Shown: piece by piece, positions 21,138 to 32,748 of the stretch | Numbering within the stretch: the first letter of the stretch is position 1 | Layout: each line of letters starts with the position of its first letter | Assembly (NCBI GenBank): GCA_047967505.1 | Contig: CM106540.1 | Length of the DNA: 64,000 bases | DNA from: Dipteris shenzhenensis | Lineage: Eukaryota; Polypodiophyta; Polypodiopsida; Gleicheniales | Reading direction: 5' to 3' (one strand) | The notes under the pieces: model-generated | Seen by the model: the letters and a program-made list of their open reading frames with translations, nothing else | Told to the model about the DNA's origin: nothing | The model's database searches: none | Translations under genes and position numbers: made by a program

Positions 21138-21700
21138 GTGATCCATTACCTCTCCTCTGAATCCATGACCACTATCTGACAACAACTCCAGGGGAATTCC
21201 AAATCTGCAGCATATGTGCTCATATACAAAATTAGCAACCCCTTTGCTGTCAACTCTCTTTACTGCTTTCACCTCTGCCCATTTTGACAAGTACTCCACT
21301 GTAGTAAGCATGTAACAGTTCCCTCTAGCAGTTTTGGGTAGAGGACCGATTGCATCTATACCCCATCTCTCAAAAATATCATAAACCAATATTATATTCC
21401 TCTGCTCCATCTTAAGAATTCTTCTTCCCATCCTCTGGCATCTATGGCATGATCTACACTAGTGCTACACATCTTTCTATATTGAAGGCCATACATAACC
21501 CTCCAAAAGTATCTTATGCAGTGTAATCTTAAATGCATAGTGTCCTCCACAAGCTCCTTCATGACTAAATGATAGTATGTAATATATCTCTTCCCTCCAA
21601 GGCACTCTCTCAAAACCTGATCAGCCCCTCTCATGTAGAGCTCATCATCAATCATCATATAGTGTTTGAAGTGATACTTCTGACTCTTCTTAAGCTCCTA
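21138..21700 (-). pseudogene. integrase N-terminal half of element A
   Basis: The 21658-21392 segment covers MMIDDELYMRG and the HHCC zinc region in broken form. Segment 21431-21138 reads YDIFERWGIDAIGPLP (first Asp), TTVEYLSKWAEVKAVK and GIPLELLSDSGHGF (second Asp), then stops at the copia insertion. The same phrases occur uninterrupted at 63006-63600. Confidence 0.75.
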
Positions 21701-22790
21701 AGGAAAATGACCAGTGAATTAGAAATCTACTACTTGGGCTAGGTATTCTCTCCCTCTGTGTAGTGGATCGTCAAGCTTTGCTATCACTGGGTCTTGACCA
21801 CTCACTTCCTGAGCCAACTCATGTGCCACTTAATTATCCTCCCTTTGCACATGTTGAATATTCCATACTGTAAACTGATGCAGCAGCCTTCTAACTTTGG
21901 CTAGATACCCTCTCAACTTTGGGTTTTTTGACTACCAACTTCCCAGGACTTGCTTCACCACTAACAGAGAATCTCCCTTCATCATTAGTTTCTGAATTCT
22001 TAGTTTTAAAGCAACCTCCTTCACATAATGCTGCATACTCAGGTTCATTATTGCTTCTTCTAGCTTCTAGACATACTCCCTTCTTCTAAATCAGCTTGCC
22101 CTTTGAATTACTGATCATATAAGCTCCTTTGGCCGGATGTAGCTCTTCTTATATGAGCCATCGAAATGCAAGACAGATGATCCTGGAATGACAGCATGCT
22201 CCTCTTTGTCTGTTCTCTTCTCCACTTCTAATTGGACCTTCTTTGTATGTCAACAAATCTGCCAGTGTGGCTCTGGAAGTATCCTTCACCAAAAATGCGA
22301 AATTATACTCTTATAGCTCAACCAGCCACTTCATCATACTCTAAGAGAGTGTTGAATTATTAACCAGCTGAGGCAATAAAGTGTAGCAAGTCAAAACAAC
22401 AAATGGCTTTGAGATAAGATATGCCCTAAACTTTCTGCAAGCATACACCCAACTTGACAGAATCACCTCTGCCTCTATATATTTCCTCTCTGCTTTTGTC
22501 TTAACTCTGCTAGCATAATACACAGGTTTCATATATCGAGACTCCTCTCCTCTTTGCAATAAGATAGCTCCCACGGCATCTAGACCAAAAGAAGGGTTTA
22601 CATAAAAGATCTGAGAGAAATCTAGAGACTTCACACATGCAAACTTCCTTCACCCTGTTGAATTTTGCTTCATAGTCTTCATTCCATTGCAGAGGCTCTT
22701 CATTCATAGCTTGTTGCAACGGGTACAATAATTGAGAGACCAAATGTATAAACCTCATCATATACTTGACTTTTTGCACAAAAGTCTACA
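21701..22790 (-). pseudogene. RNase H and second RNase H region of element A
   Basis: VSQLLYPLQQAMNEEPLQWNE (connection) leads to FGLDAVGAILLQRGEE, YYASRVKTKAERKYIEAE and LVYACRKFRAYL-like sequence of the first RNase H. Past 22340 a degenerate second RNase H can be traced by comparison with copy B: HFDGSYK near 22155, NNEPEYAA near 22035, QVAHELAQE near 21820. Many stops. Confidence 0.6.
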
Positions 22791-23238
22791 ATTATTTAGA
22801 TGTTGAGGAAGCTGGTAGCAAGATAAGTGATTTCACCTTTTCTCGATCAGATTCAACGCCGTTTTGAGACACTTTAACTCCCAATAACTTCACTTTGGAG
22901 CATCCCCAATGACACTTCCATGGATTGAATTGACCTCTTGCATCATCCATTATGTGGAACACTTGATCCAGCCTCAATGCATGCTCTCTTCTGGAACTAT
23001 ATACACATATATCATCCAGAAACGCTCTCACAAACTTATCAATGAAAGGGACCAACACCTCATCAATGTTCTCTTGATACCATGCCGGTGTATTCATCCA
23101 AATGCTACCCTGCACAACTCCTCCGTAGAGGCACCAAAATCGTGGATGCACAAAAGTGATAGAGCCAATCCTGCCTTTATAGCTACCCACATCCACTAAG
23201 TATGCTATTGGAAAACAAAATACAAAACAAAGCAACAC
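22791..23238 (-). pseudogene. reverse transcriptase remnant of element A
   Basis: The readable core is NTPAWYQENIDEVLVPFIDKFVRAFLDDICVYSS; FLDD holds the catalytic Asp pair. The thumb follows with KCHWGCSKVKLLGVKVSQNGVE. The first catalytic block and the fingers are missing or unreadable upstream. Confidence 0.65.
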
Positions 23239-23987
23239 TCATACAAAGTTTTCATCGCTACACACATCAACACTCAAAAGATCTTTAGGCCACATGTCTT
23301 CAGAAAGCCATTCTACTTCAGCCCACTCCTCATCATTCAGTATTATCACAGACCAATAGTCTCCGTGGACTTCATAGAAGATTACATCAACGCCTCTTGC
23401 AATGTGAACTTCTTCTATATCTGGACCAAACTCAAGAGCAATGTACATTTTTTGCAAAATCTTTCTGTACCATAACCATACACTAAAGAAATCAGATCTG
23501 ATTTGCAACACTCCAAATTCTGCAACACATGACCACGGTTGATGGCGCAACTCAAAGATGAGTCACCAGCTGTGATTTTCAATCTACAACTCAATAACAA
23601 CTTAAGCAAACAAGAAGCTGTTGAAAACGAGATTGTCCTCCTGTGATCACCCACGAACCACTAGAGCTAGCCAAGCTTCCTCTAGCAATCTGGCCACCTT
23701 GTAGCACTGATGGTGCAACCTCTACTCCAAAGCCCATTGTCTATTGCAGTGAAGAAAGACTTATGCTTCTACCATCGCCAGCCAAGAAGCCTGAATCTTC
23801 CATCAGGACTTCACTCCAGCCAGTGTACAGCTCCTGTAGCATTCTCAACACCATCACCTAAACCTCCAAACGCTAGCAGCTTTCCCCCCAAAACAAGTGT
23901 GCGACTCTCAGTCAGACCATGGTTGTATCCACAGAGCAACATACGGAGACTCTCTTCCTGTTCTTCCACGTAGGCCCATACATTGGA
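23239..23987 (-). other. leader region of element A, coding not identified
   Basis: It lies between the 5' LTR and the truncated RT. One minus-strand frame (23550-23239) has an acidic, Trp-rich sequence (VIILNDEEWAEVEWL) that I cannot place. Gag and protease are otherwise absent, implying a large internal deletion. Confidence 0.35.
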
Positions 23988-24844
23988 TCCTCCCTTGTCT
24001 TCAGCCTTGTAGCCAACAGCGATATAAGGTGGAGATCCCTATGGTAACACCTCTCTCCTCAGGTCGGGACAACAAGAAGCTCTCTATGCAGCCAACCTGA
24101 CAGCAGAAGACAATGCCAAGAATCATCGGCCTCCTCACGTCCAAACTCCATCCGAGCATCAGCCCCATGTGTGCGCGACCCCAATGAGCAACAGCATCCT
24201 CCAAACAGCTGGCCTATGCGTGACTTTTCACCTCCCTCTATATGCTCCTCGTAACTCTTCCACACCTCCCAAAATGGCTCTCTCTTTCTCTTCAGTGCAT
24301 CCTCCCTCACCCCGAATTCTCCAGGAATTGCAACTTTTACGTGCCATTGCCAACTCGCCATCCAAAACATGCCAATCTCCATCATGTAGCCACCTTGCAT
24401 GCACATGCTAGCCTTCCCAAAAAATCAGTCACCTCAACAGTGACTTTTTACCACTCTCAAATCTCTTCTCCTTCAACACTTAGGCCAAGCTATAAATGCC
24501 AACCTATAACACACCCTTTGCACATGGACCAAATACAAGGCACTTAATGCATGTGTGACACACATGACCACCCCTCAATCATCCCCCACCCGTACTTAGA
24601 TGTCCACATCACGATATGTCAAGACAGAAGCCACTCACCACAATATGGACACACAACAAAGGGATAGCATTAATGACATATGTCACTCCCAACACAAAAC
24701 CGTAAAACAAGATGTCATGCTCTGGAGTGCTTGGTACATCCACACCTTGGGCTCATCATTTACTTGGAGCCCTATACAAATATGTGCTGAGTGCCTACCC
24801 TCATGTAACTCAAAAGTGTGAAAAAATATTTACAATTTTATTCA
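23988..24844 (-). repeat. 5' LTR of element A
   Basis: About 857 bp, partner of 17806-18664. Followed on the right by TGCAA, the target duplication. The sequence just inside the LTR does not match the tRNA-Met primer site used by the copia elements here. Confidence 0.75.
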
Positions 24845-24904
24845 TGCAACATAAAGGCCCCTGTTATAGATTCCGCCATGGTAGCCATGATGAAGATGTA
24901 GATG

Positions 24905-25696
24905 CAACAATCAAAGACCTTGTCGCATGCATGCTCCAGCTCTAGGAGATGTGAGAGGATCATGAGAAGACCGAAAGAGAGTGCGGGAGAGCAATTCAGG
25001 TCGCCAAGGAAGAGTGCAATCGAGAGGCTCAAGAAGCCACGGAGCTCAAAGACCGCATAGCTCAAAAGGCAGAGAAAGAATAGGATGGGCTTCTCCTCAT
25101 TTCTATATTCGCCCACAAGGATGCAAGGACAAGGCGGTAGTGGCCAAGCCCATCAAAGCCTCATTCCTTAGAAAGCACAATTTTCTACAGTATGATGGTA
25201 AGACCAAACCCCTAGTGTTGATTTCTTGGCTCAATCAGTTTGAGAGTTGTTTTTCAGTTGTGCCAATAGAAGGCAACGAGCTGTGTACCCTTGCATCCAT
25301 GCACCTCAGAGGCAAGGCGGTCACATGGCAAACACGGCAAAAGAACCACAACCCATGAGATCCCACATTATGAGCAAGCAAAGTTCCTAAAGAATATCAG
25401 GACTTGATTCCTACCACCACAAAATCTAGTCAGATTGCAGAGTCAGTAAACCACTATGCCAATAGGTTTACGTAGGTTTCCATCTAGTTGCAACAAGAGG
25501 AACGAGAAAAGCTAGGTAAGTTTCCCATGTCTGCGTTTAGATATCTAGTGATATGTCTGCAGTTCCACAGGATTGCCTAACTACTTATGAGCCTACCTAG
25601 AATTTTGGGCTCATGAACAAGGGTCATGGACCTAAGGCAGCCCTCAACAAAAAGTACCAAGACTCCACCATGCCAAGAGATTGTGAAAGTGGGAAG
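24905..25696 (+). pseudogene. Gag N-terminal and capsid part of element C
   Basis: In one frame a coiled coil is read (EDHEKTERECGRAIQVAKEE, then AQEATELKDRIAQKAEKE), the usual start of such Gag proteins. From 25160 another frame gives FLQYDGKTKPLVLISWLNQFESCF and LASMHLRGKAVTWQ, the capsid domain. Decayed sequence follows up to KSGKK at the F insertion. No intact frame. Confidence 0.6.
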
Positions 25697-25701
25697 AAAC
25701 C

Positions 25702-25944
25702 TGTTGGAAAATCAATGGAAACACCCCACACTCCTAGATTGAGAGCATCTCTAAATCACTTAATCACACCCCACACTCCCAGATTCACTCAATAACACCT
25801 ACTAACTGGCACATCATCGGTTACACCTAACTCAGGCATGCCTACACACATACACGTGTTCACACACTCACTCATGTGATCACAATCATAATCATAGACC
25901 TTGTGACCTGTGGTATGATCCCATTACATCAATTTGTCCCAACA
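25702..25944 (-). repeat. 3' LTR of element F
   Basis: 243 bp, TGTTGGAAAA to CCCAACA. Shares long blocks with 27391-27662 (GTATGATCCCATTACATCAA near its end), but the middle differs by indels. Confidence 0.85.
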
Positions 25945-25950
25945 TACCCC

Positions 25951-26082
25951 CGCACAAATTTATGACCTCACCCCAACAGTAGTACATGGGAAGCTTCATG
26001 GCTTGCTCACACCTAGCGCACAAATTTATGACCTCACCCCAACAGTAGTACATGGGAAGCTTCATGGCTTACTCACACCTAG
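25951..26082. repeat. tandem duplication, 66-bp unit
   Basis: CGCACAAATTTATGACCTC starts at 25951 and again at 26017. The two 66-bp copies differ at one base that I can see. It lies directly at the polypurine end of element F, so the duplication sits next to the 3' LTR. Confidence 0.85.
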
Positions 26083-27376
26083 TAACAACACTCATGACCC
26101 CAACATGTGACTTACTCTGGTTATGGATCTTAGTTTACAACTGGGAGAATGGACAATGACTATGCATGAAGAATTCTACTCACACAAGACTAACAATCAT
26201 TTAAGGGGGACATCCCAGGGCAAAGGACCCTTATTGACCACACACAAAAACTCTAATATTTTGGAGATGTGGGAAAGATTCCCCCCTTGATAGCAATCCT
26301 TTTCCGGTTTCGTATCCATGCTATCATTGTGTCTAGTCCACAAAAGTAGAATGATATATTCAATAGGTGCATATTCTTGACCACCATGTAGATGAAAGAG
26401 TCCAAGTTGATGTCCAAATGCCAATGCCTTGGAAAGGCTCATGACTCATATGTGGTTTATCCTTCATTTGGCATTGCAAAACTTTTCATTGTGCTTTGAG
26501 AGAGCATTTTGCATCCTTCTAGTGTCCATCTTACTTTTGGCTTGAGTTCCTATGAGGATAGCTGAGAGGGTCTTACCCTTGATTTGGGCAGTTTCTATTC
26601 TCTTACAAGTAGTACTTCTTAATACAAAAATCCCCTCACATGATGACTATTTCTTTGCATAATATACTTTGAAAATATGCCAAACTGAAATATCAGTCAA
26701 ACATTCAACTGTGGATGAATGAAAATGATCAAACACAGTCAAAATATAATAAACTGATCTTCAGAAGTTAAGGCCCCAATTGTATGTTGACTAGACAACT
26801 GTCAAAGTCCAACGATATGAAGGAAAGTCTTGCACACACAGACTAAAACTGGAGGATGAAATTTGACCAGCGGCAAGCAGCTTTGAGAGAGCTTTCTATG
26901 GCAAATGAAAGCCTAATTTGTAGGCAAAATCCAGTAGCAAAGAAAGAATAGATGCGCAGGTCGGTAGAGAGAACAGCAGCAGATCTGGCTGAAAATTCAT
27001 CAAATGCACCTTATACTGAAGCATATGAGCTCAGATTTGAGCTGGAGGTTTCTCACATTGTTGCCCAGCCACAGCTAGGAGTAATTTTGGAATGATGCCC
27101 TGTAGTAGCAAGAGAATGAACAGGAGAGAAAATCAGCCACATTTTTTTAGAATGCCGCTTCCTGGAGTAAAATGTCAAGGCATACACTGGTATAGACAGT
27201 CGCCCTGCTGGGGGAAGCTCCAGTTGCAAAGGCTCAGGGAATGGTCGATTGTAGCTCCCGAATTTTTCCCTCCAATGTCTGGCTCAAATTGGGAAAAACA
27301 GGTGAAGGTGGAGGAGGATCAAAATGATGAAGAAGATGAAGCTAGGGGCTAGGGTAGGCTCATGGAGTCTGATAGG

Positions 27377-27388
27377 GCTCTAATACCA
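27377..27388 (-). other. primer binding site, element F
   Basis: Minus-strand TGGTATTAGAGC, one mismatch to the tRNA-Met type site, two bases inside the right LTR. Confidence 0.7.
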
Positions 27389-27390
27389 CA

Positions 27391-27662
27391 TGTTGAAGCA
27401 TCAATGGAAACCTGGTGTCGACACAAGATGAAGAAAAAGAGTGTTTATTCATATAAGAGATGGCCAATATATAGGCATTGGTTACATCCATGTATGACAT
27501 CATGTGTGAGCTCAGTAGAGCATCGAGATCCACAAATTTCTCCCAGTATCTCTCAATCACACCCCACACTCTTAGATTAACACACTCACTCATGTGATCA
27601 CACTCACAATCATAGACCTTGTAACCTTTGGTATGATCCCATTACATCAAATTGTCCCAACA
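27391..27662 (-). repeat. 5' LTR of element F
   Basis: 272 bp, TGTTGAAGCA to CCCAACA, followed by the target duplication AAACC. Confidence 0.85.
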
Positions 27663-28137
27663 AAACCAAGGAAAGATAGCAACAGCTATGGCGGTTTCTT
27701 CGATTTACCAACCCAAGTGACCTAACCACAGAGAATCGGCGTTTCTATTATCATGTGCAGGGCCACAAGAAGCGAGAATTCCCTCAATTCAAGAAGCTCC
27801 AGGCAAAAGCAACCATGTCGAGTGATTCATCCATAGCTTCAACTCCGATGAAGACAACATCCATGCTCATCTAGGAGATTGAAGATCAACAGAAGGGAGA
27901 AGGTCATGTGTTTCTCACCATGTTCCAATTTTACGGCCAAATCGGTTGCAGATTCAAGGAGTTCGAAGGATATCATCTCCACGAAATCTGCCAAGCAGGC
28001 ACAGTCCGACAGACACCATTTCCTTGAATAGCACATTCGTGGGACAACACATGGACAGCAACATGGATGTCACTTCAGCCACTCCGAAGATCTCAAGGTG
28101 GGTAGACAACCGGCCACTCATGGTTGCACCAACACAG
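27663..28137 (+). pseudogene. Gag zinc-knuckle part of element C
   Basis: Continues the C Gag after F. The phrase RFYYHVQGHKKREF is a decayed CCHC knuckle in which the Cys residues are changed. Its neighbours (FPQFKKLQAK) fit Gag tails. It ends at CACAG, the probable target site of element E. Confidence 0.5.
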
Positions 28138-28193
28138 TGTTGGAAAGTAGAGGATAGAATCACTCCACCCCCGATCGCAGCTCAAACAACACT

Positions 28194-28231
<38 letters not shown>

Positions 28232-28712
28232 AAAACTCGGATATATTCTTCCACAACAGTGGGCTGACAAAAGCTCAAGAGATGAGAATACAACCAGCAA
28301 AGAGATGCTGAACCAAACCATGAGTCTACTCCTCTCCCTACGCGCTTGCCGGTGCAAGGCCTATCAGTGCACGTGATGAGAAATAGGAGTGGGGGGCTTT
28401 TTATAGGAGGGCCTGGAGCCCTCAAACTGGCCGACCTGGCCAGTCGGCTTCAGCCAACTGCACTGACCCCTGAAGGGCCCAAAATGGCCGACCCCTTGGT
28501 CGACTTCTAGGCCAGCCTCCTGGCCTATATAAGGCCCCATATGCTGGGCCTTAGGGCTGGTGCTGGCTGATGCAAGTGCTGCTGCATATGCCCCCGCATG
28601 GGCCCATGGTGCTGGCACAATCTTCCACGTAGGGTGCTGCCACAGATTTGCCTTCAAACAGCCAGGTACACTCAGCCCTCCTATAGTCTCATGCCCCTTG
28701 TCCCCTCGAAGA
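28138..28712 (-). repeat. 3' LTR of element E
   Basis: Partner of 32749-33372. It contains a (GA)n run (28197-28230) where the other LTR has imperfect GATA/GAGA, plus a TATAAAAAG box on the minus strand near 28400. It lacks a segment near its right end (a repeat of GCGCAATCTTCCAC) that the other copy has. Confidence 0.8.
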
Positions 28713-28990
28713 GGAGCTTGAGAGAATTCCTTGGTGCCATATGGGCCCAAGTGGTTGTAACAAAAGAGAGACAAGAGAGAGTGGGATAAGGAAAAGGATT
28801 GGCCCTCCCTTCAAAAGGTGACTTATATAAAAGGCCAAATGGTTGACTTTGGTCTTCATTGTTGTATGCACAAGTTTGGAATACAAGCTCCCTCTTCTCG
28901 TTCAAGAGTGTCTTTGGGTGTTCTCTTGTTTCCTTATAGTGCCTTTGTGTTTGCCACTCCATCCCCCTTTACTCTCCTTTTTCCTCCTCA
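28713..28990. other. unexplained segment between RNase H and 3' LTR of element E
   Basis: Copia RNase H homology stops at about 28990 (WILEDMNV), well before its usual end, and the LTR begins only at 28712. The segment between has no homology I can place. On the minus strand it holds TTTTATATAAGTC, an LTR-promoter-like box, so it may be a fragment of another element that replaced the RNase H end. Confidence 0.4.
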
Positions 28991-31816
28991 CATTCATGTC
29001 CTCCAAGATCCACCTCAGCCACAATGCTTCGCATGCCGCTGTACAAGCAGCCCTGTACTCCATCTCTGTAGATGAAAGGACGACAGTAGGTTGTTTCTTA
29101 CTCAACCATGACACAGCTCTTGATGAGAGTAAGAAACAATATCCAAAGGTCTATCTCCGGGTATCACTATCACCTGCCCAATCACTATCGCAGAAACCTC
29201 CCAACTCAATGCCTTTCGTATAAATGATGCCATAGGTACAGGTACCTTTCAAGTACCTTAGCACCCTCATACCTGCATCCCAATGGGCCTTCTTGGGTGT
29301 GGCAGATAGCTGACAGAGCAATCCAACTGAGTAGGAAATATCCAATTTGGTATTGGTGAGGTGAAGCAAACTCCCTACCATGCGTCGATACATTGATGAA
29401 TCAACTGGCTGAGAAGGATCACACACACTCAGCTTCAGACCAGCTTCCATGGGAGTCACTGCTGCTTTGTAATTTTCCATTTAAAAGCGTTTGAGCAGCT
29501 CCCTACAATATTTCTCCTGTGAAATAAAGATACAGCTCTCTCCCTGCTTCACCTCAATCCCAAGAAAGTAGTCAAGTATGCCTAAGTCAATCATCTCAAA
29601 CTCCTCCATGAGAAGTCTCTTGACATGAGCAATCTTCTTCGTATGATCCCCTATAATGATGAGGTCATCCACATATAGAATCAATACCAGCCACAAATCC
29701 CCCTCTGTGTACAGATAGAAATTCGCTTCTGATGGACTCCGCTAAAGCCTGATCTTCTGAAAGAAAACATCTATCCGCTGGTACCAAGCTCTGGGGACCT
29801 ATTTCAGCCTATATAAGGCCTTCTTCAGTTTGCAAACTTTTAATGGGGATCCTGGAATCTGAAACCTTGGTGGCTGGGCCACATATACCTCCTCCAAGGT
29901 TCCATTCAAAAATGCAGACTTGGTGTCCATCTGAAAAATAGGCCCACTGTGATGAGCAACCAAGGCAATGACTGTCCATATGGTCACCATCATGGCTGTG
30001 GGGGCGAAGGTCTCATCGAAGAGTCCTTCTGACTGTGCAGCCTTTCACCACCAATCTCTCTTTGTACTTGTCCAAGCTCCCATCTGACTTAAACTTAAGC
30101 ATGTACACCCGTTTAGTTCCAATGACCTTCCGCTTGGTTGGTTTGGGCACTAAATCCCAAGTGTCATTTTTAAAAATGGCATCCATCTCTGTCTGCATGG
30201 CTTCCTGCCATTTTGGAATATCCTTCACTTCCTCGAAGGAACGGGGCTCCTCAAGTTGATCCACCATAGCGTAGTTCACATAGGGAGTCTTCATGTTACG
30301 TTGAGACCGACGCACTCCAGAACTACTCTCGGGAATGTCCGTGACCCGTGAGTCTGCTAAAGTCTTCAAATACCACTGAGGTAGCTTCTTCTCTGATGGA
30401 AGTGCCTTTGCTGGAGTCGCCTTGGGAGCCAGATCTGGAACAACATGCTCCTTCTACTACTCCTCCTCGGGGTCTTCAGTCGTCTCCACCTCTTGGATGG
30501 TGACCTTGGGTGGGGGTAATGACAAAGGTTCAAGAACCTCTTCTATAGGCTGTGTGGCTGACTCCTCAAAGATCACGTCCTTGCTGATAGGCCTTGGATT
30601 CTTCATTATATCCCACCAAGATACATCTTCGGCTATGGGAATCAAGCTTCGTCCGCTCATCTTTATGCACATGAACAAATGCATTAGAACTGAAAATTAG
30701 TAAATGTGATATTGTTGGCTTCTTACCATAGTAAGCTTCATATGGAGTCTTGTCATCAACAACCTTGGTCTTGGTTCTGCTAAGGATGTGAACGGCAGTG
30801 CTCACAGCTTCACCCAGTAAGCTTTCGAAAGATTCCTCCCTCGCAACTAGGTCAAACCTGTCTCTGTGACGGTCCTGTGCTTCCTCTCAACAACTCCGTT
30901 TTGCTGACATGTGCGAGCTGTATCTTGATCCCATGTTTCTTGCAAAATCCATTGAACTCAGTAAAAGTGAACTCTCCCCCTCTGTCTGTGCGGAAGATTA
31001 CCTCCCCGCTCTCCTTCTCTACTTGGGCCTTCCAATCTTTGAATTTCCCATAAGCCTGAGACTTCTTGGTGAATTTGTTGACATTGGACCTTGATGAGGC
31101 ATACTGTGGGAACTTGTCCCTGTGTTGCTTGCCCTCCAAGCAAGCCCCGCAAACACGATCACTGCCTACAATCGGTGGAAGTCCATCCACCATCTTTGAC
31201 TTTTACATCTCGGCAAGAGTGCCATAATTGACGTGACCTAATCGCTCATGCCACAATTTGAATCTGCCATGGTTCCCGTGCACCAACAGCGCGTTGAGCT
31301 GATATAGCCCATGCTCCTAGACTCCTTGAGCCACCACCCTTCCATTTGCCTTGGATGTGACTGCAGTGACTTTGTCATTGTCGAATAAGACCGACATATT
31401 GTGCTTGTATATCTGACTGACTGACAAAAGGTTCTTGCACAAATTCGGTACATACAGTACACCGAAAATCAGCTTCTCGTTTCCTACAGTCATGATGAAT
31501 GGAATACTACCAACACCCTTCACAGGGCATGTCCGGTTATCCCCCACAATGACCTTGGAATCGGGATGCGTACCTTCTATGAATTTGAACCACTCCTTCC
31601 TATTGGACATGTGTTTTGAAGCTCCACTGTCCACGTACCAGCCTTCCTTTCCTTCACTAGCTGCATAAGCGGAGCAATACTCAATGCTAATAAAGAGAGC
31701 GCTGGTTGTGACGTTGTCCGATTCGGTCTTTGGCTCCTCCTTGGATTTGGACTCCTTTCACTTGAGGTCCACCTTCTTCTTGCGGCACTCCTTAGCAAAA
31801 TGACCAAGCTTTTCAC
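28991..31816 (-). pseudogene. copia Pol of element E (protease, integrase, RT, RNase H)
   Basis: Pieces in order are KCFYCEKLGHFAKEC knuckle (about 31830-31790), a TGA near 31757, VDSGASKHMS protease (31634) and CGACLEGKQH pre-integrase finger. The integrase core is shortened: the first Asp block is missing, and RTDRGGEF keeps the second Asp. A frameshift hides the QQNGVVER block near 30890. Then come TPYEAYYGKKP, WQEAMQTEMDAI and TDTKSAFLNG-like RT (FQMDTKSAFLNG), LYVDDLIIIG (catalytic pair), MENYKAAVTPME, GSLLHLTNTKLDISY and RNase H SSTEMEYRAACTAACEALWL, where it ends. Inactive. Confidence 0.75.
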
Positions 31817-32607
31817 AATAGAAGCACTTCATCTGCATCCTCGGTCTTATTGTTGGTTCTTCGAGTCTTTGAACTTACCCTTGCCGGCTTGTCCCTTGCC
31901 ACGAGAGCCTTGTCGTCCGATTGAGTAAATAGCTTTTCATGAGCCTCTTCCTACAATAGTAAAGGGCCAAGCTCCACGAAGGTGAGAGGCTTGGTCCTCT
32001 GTCCTGCATTGACCGGTCACAAAACTCTTGAAACTGCGAGGTAGCTTGCGTAACGTCAGCAATGCTAGATGACTTGGGTCTACTTGCTGACCAACTGCAG
32101 CGAGTTAGTCCCTTACCACCTTGACTTTTGTCAAATGGTCATGAACATTGTCCCGCTCATTCATATCCAGATTGTACAATTGATGTTGAAAAGCAAGATA
32201 CGAGATGTATTGTCTGTTTCATACATATCCTTCAGAATAGCCCACACCTCTACAGACGTCTCAGCCATCTGGATGTGCGGAAGAGCAAAGTCCGCCATGG
32301 TCCCAATGATCAATGCTAGGGAGTGGGCATCTCTATGTTCCCAACTTTCAAGCTCCTCTCCACCTACTGGAATGAGAATCTTCCCCTTGCTGTCCAACAG
32401 ATCTTCCGGCTTTGCCTCCACCCCCGTTGTCAACTTCCACAACCTCCGAGCCACTAAATGACTCCGGATTTTCACCTTCCAGATTGGGTAGTTCGACCCA
32501 TCTAGTTTCCCTGACTCTCCAAAATTCGGGATAGTGAATGAGAGAAATCTGGAGGAGGAAGGAAGAGAAGGGACTGAAGTGGCAACAGTTGAATCCTTGT
32601 CCTCCAT
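31817..32607 (-). pseudogene. copia Gag of element E
   Basis: The start MEDKDSTVATS at 32607 leads to FGESGKLDGSNYPIWKVK, the conserved copia Gag entry motif, and to IIGTMADFALPHIQMAETSVEVWAIL. It remains open to 32161, then frames change before the knuckle at 31816. A longer open stretch upstream of 32607 is LTR and leader sequence, so the ATG at 32607 is preferred. Confidence 0.7.
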
Positions 32608-32736
32608 CCTTACTGTAATAGTGAACAACAAACTGAAAAATGAATTTGCAGTAGAGAGCTTGACCACGCAGCAAACCCGAGTGTTGACTGGAGTCGCCTT
32701 CTTGCTGAGGAACTCCGTTCTAGAGCTGGAAACCTT

Positions 32737-32748
32737 GCTCTGATACCA
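32737..32748 (-). other. primer binding site, element E
   Basis: Minus-strand TGGTATCAGAGC directly adjoining the LTR terminus at 32749. Confidence 0.85.

Larger units (their letters stand above)
17806..24844 (-). mobile_element. Tat-like Ty3/gypsy element A with two RNase H domains
   Basis: About 858-bp direct repeats flank a minus-strand pol. Perfect 5-bp duplications TGCAA (17801-17805 and 24845-24849) mark the target site in the LTR of element C. Pol order is RT, RNase H, second RNase H, integrase. The second RNase H can be read best in copy B (62480-62720) and is the hallmark of the Tat/Ogre clade. Gag, protease and the RT N-terminus are missing, and a copia fragment sits inside integrase. 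Not autonomous. Confidence 0.75.
25702..27662 (-). mobile_element. non-autonomous LTR element F, 1,961 bp
   Basis: LTRs at 25702-25944 and 27391-27662 start TGTTG and end CCCAACA. Perfect 5-bp target duplications AAACC (25697-25701, 27663-27667) flank it. In the minus orientation a primer site TGGTATTAGAGC (27388-27377) follows the right LTR and a purine tract GTGCGGGGGTA precedes the left one. The internal 1.4 kb has no pol. Removing F and one AAACC restores the Gag reading of element C (GKKPRKDSN). It would need enzymes from another element to move. Confidence 0.85.

Noticed and set aside
28093-28960. Plus- and minus-strand frames over the E LTR
   Set aside because: LTR and adjoining non-coding sequence; no motif and no similarity between the frames in the two LTR copies beyond DNA identity.
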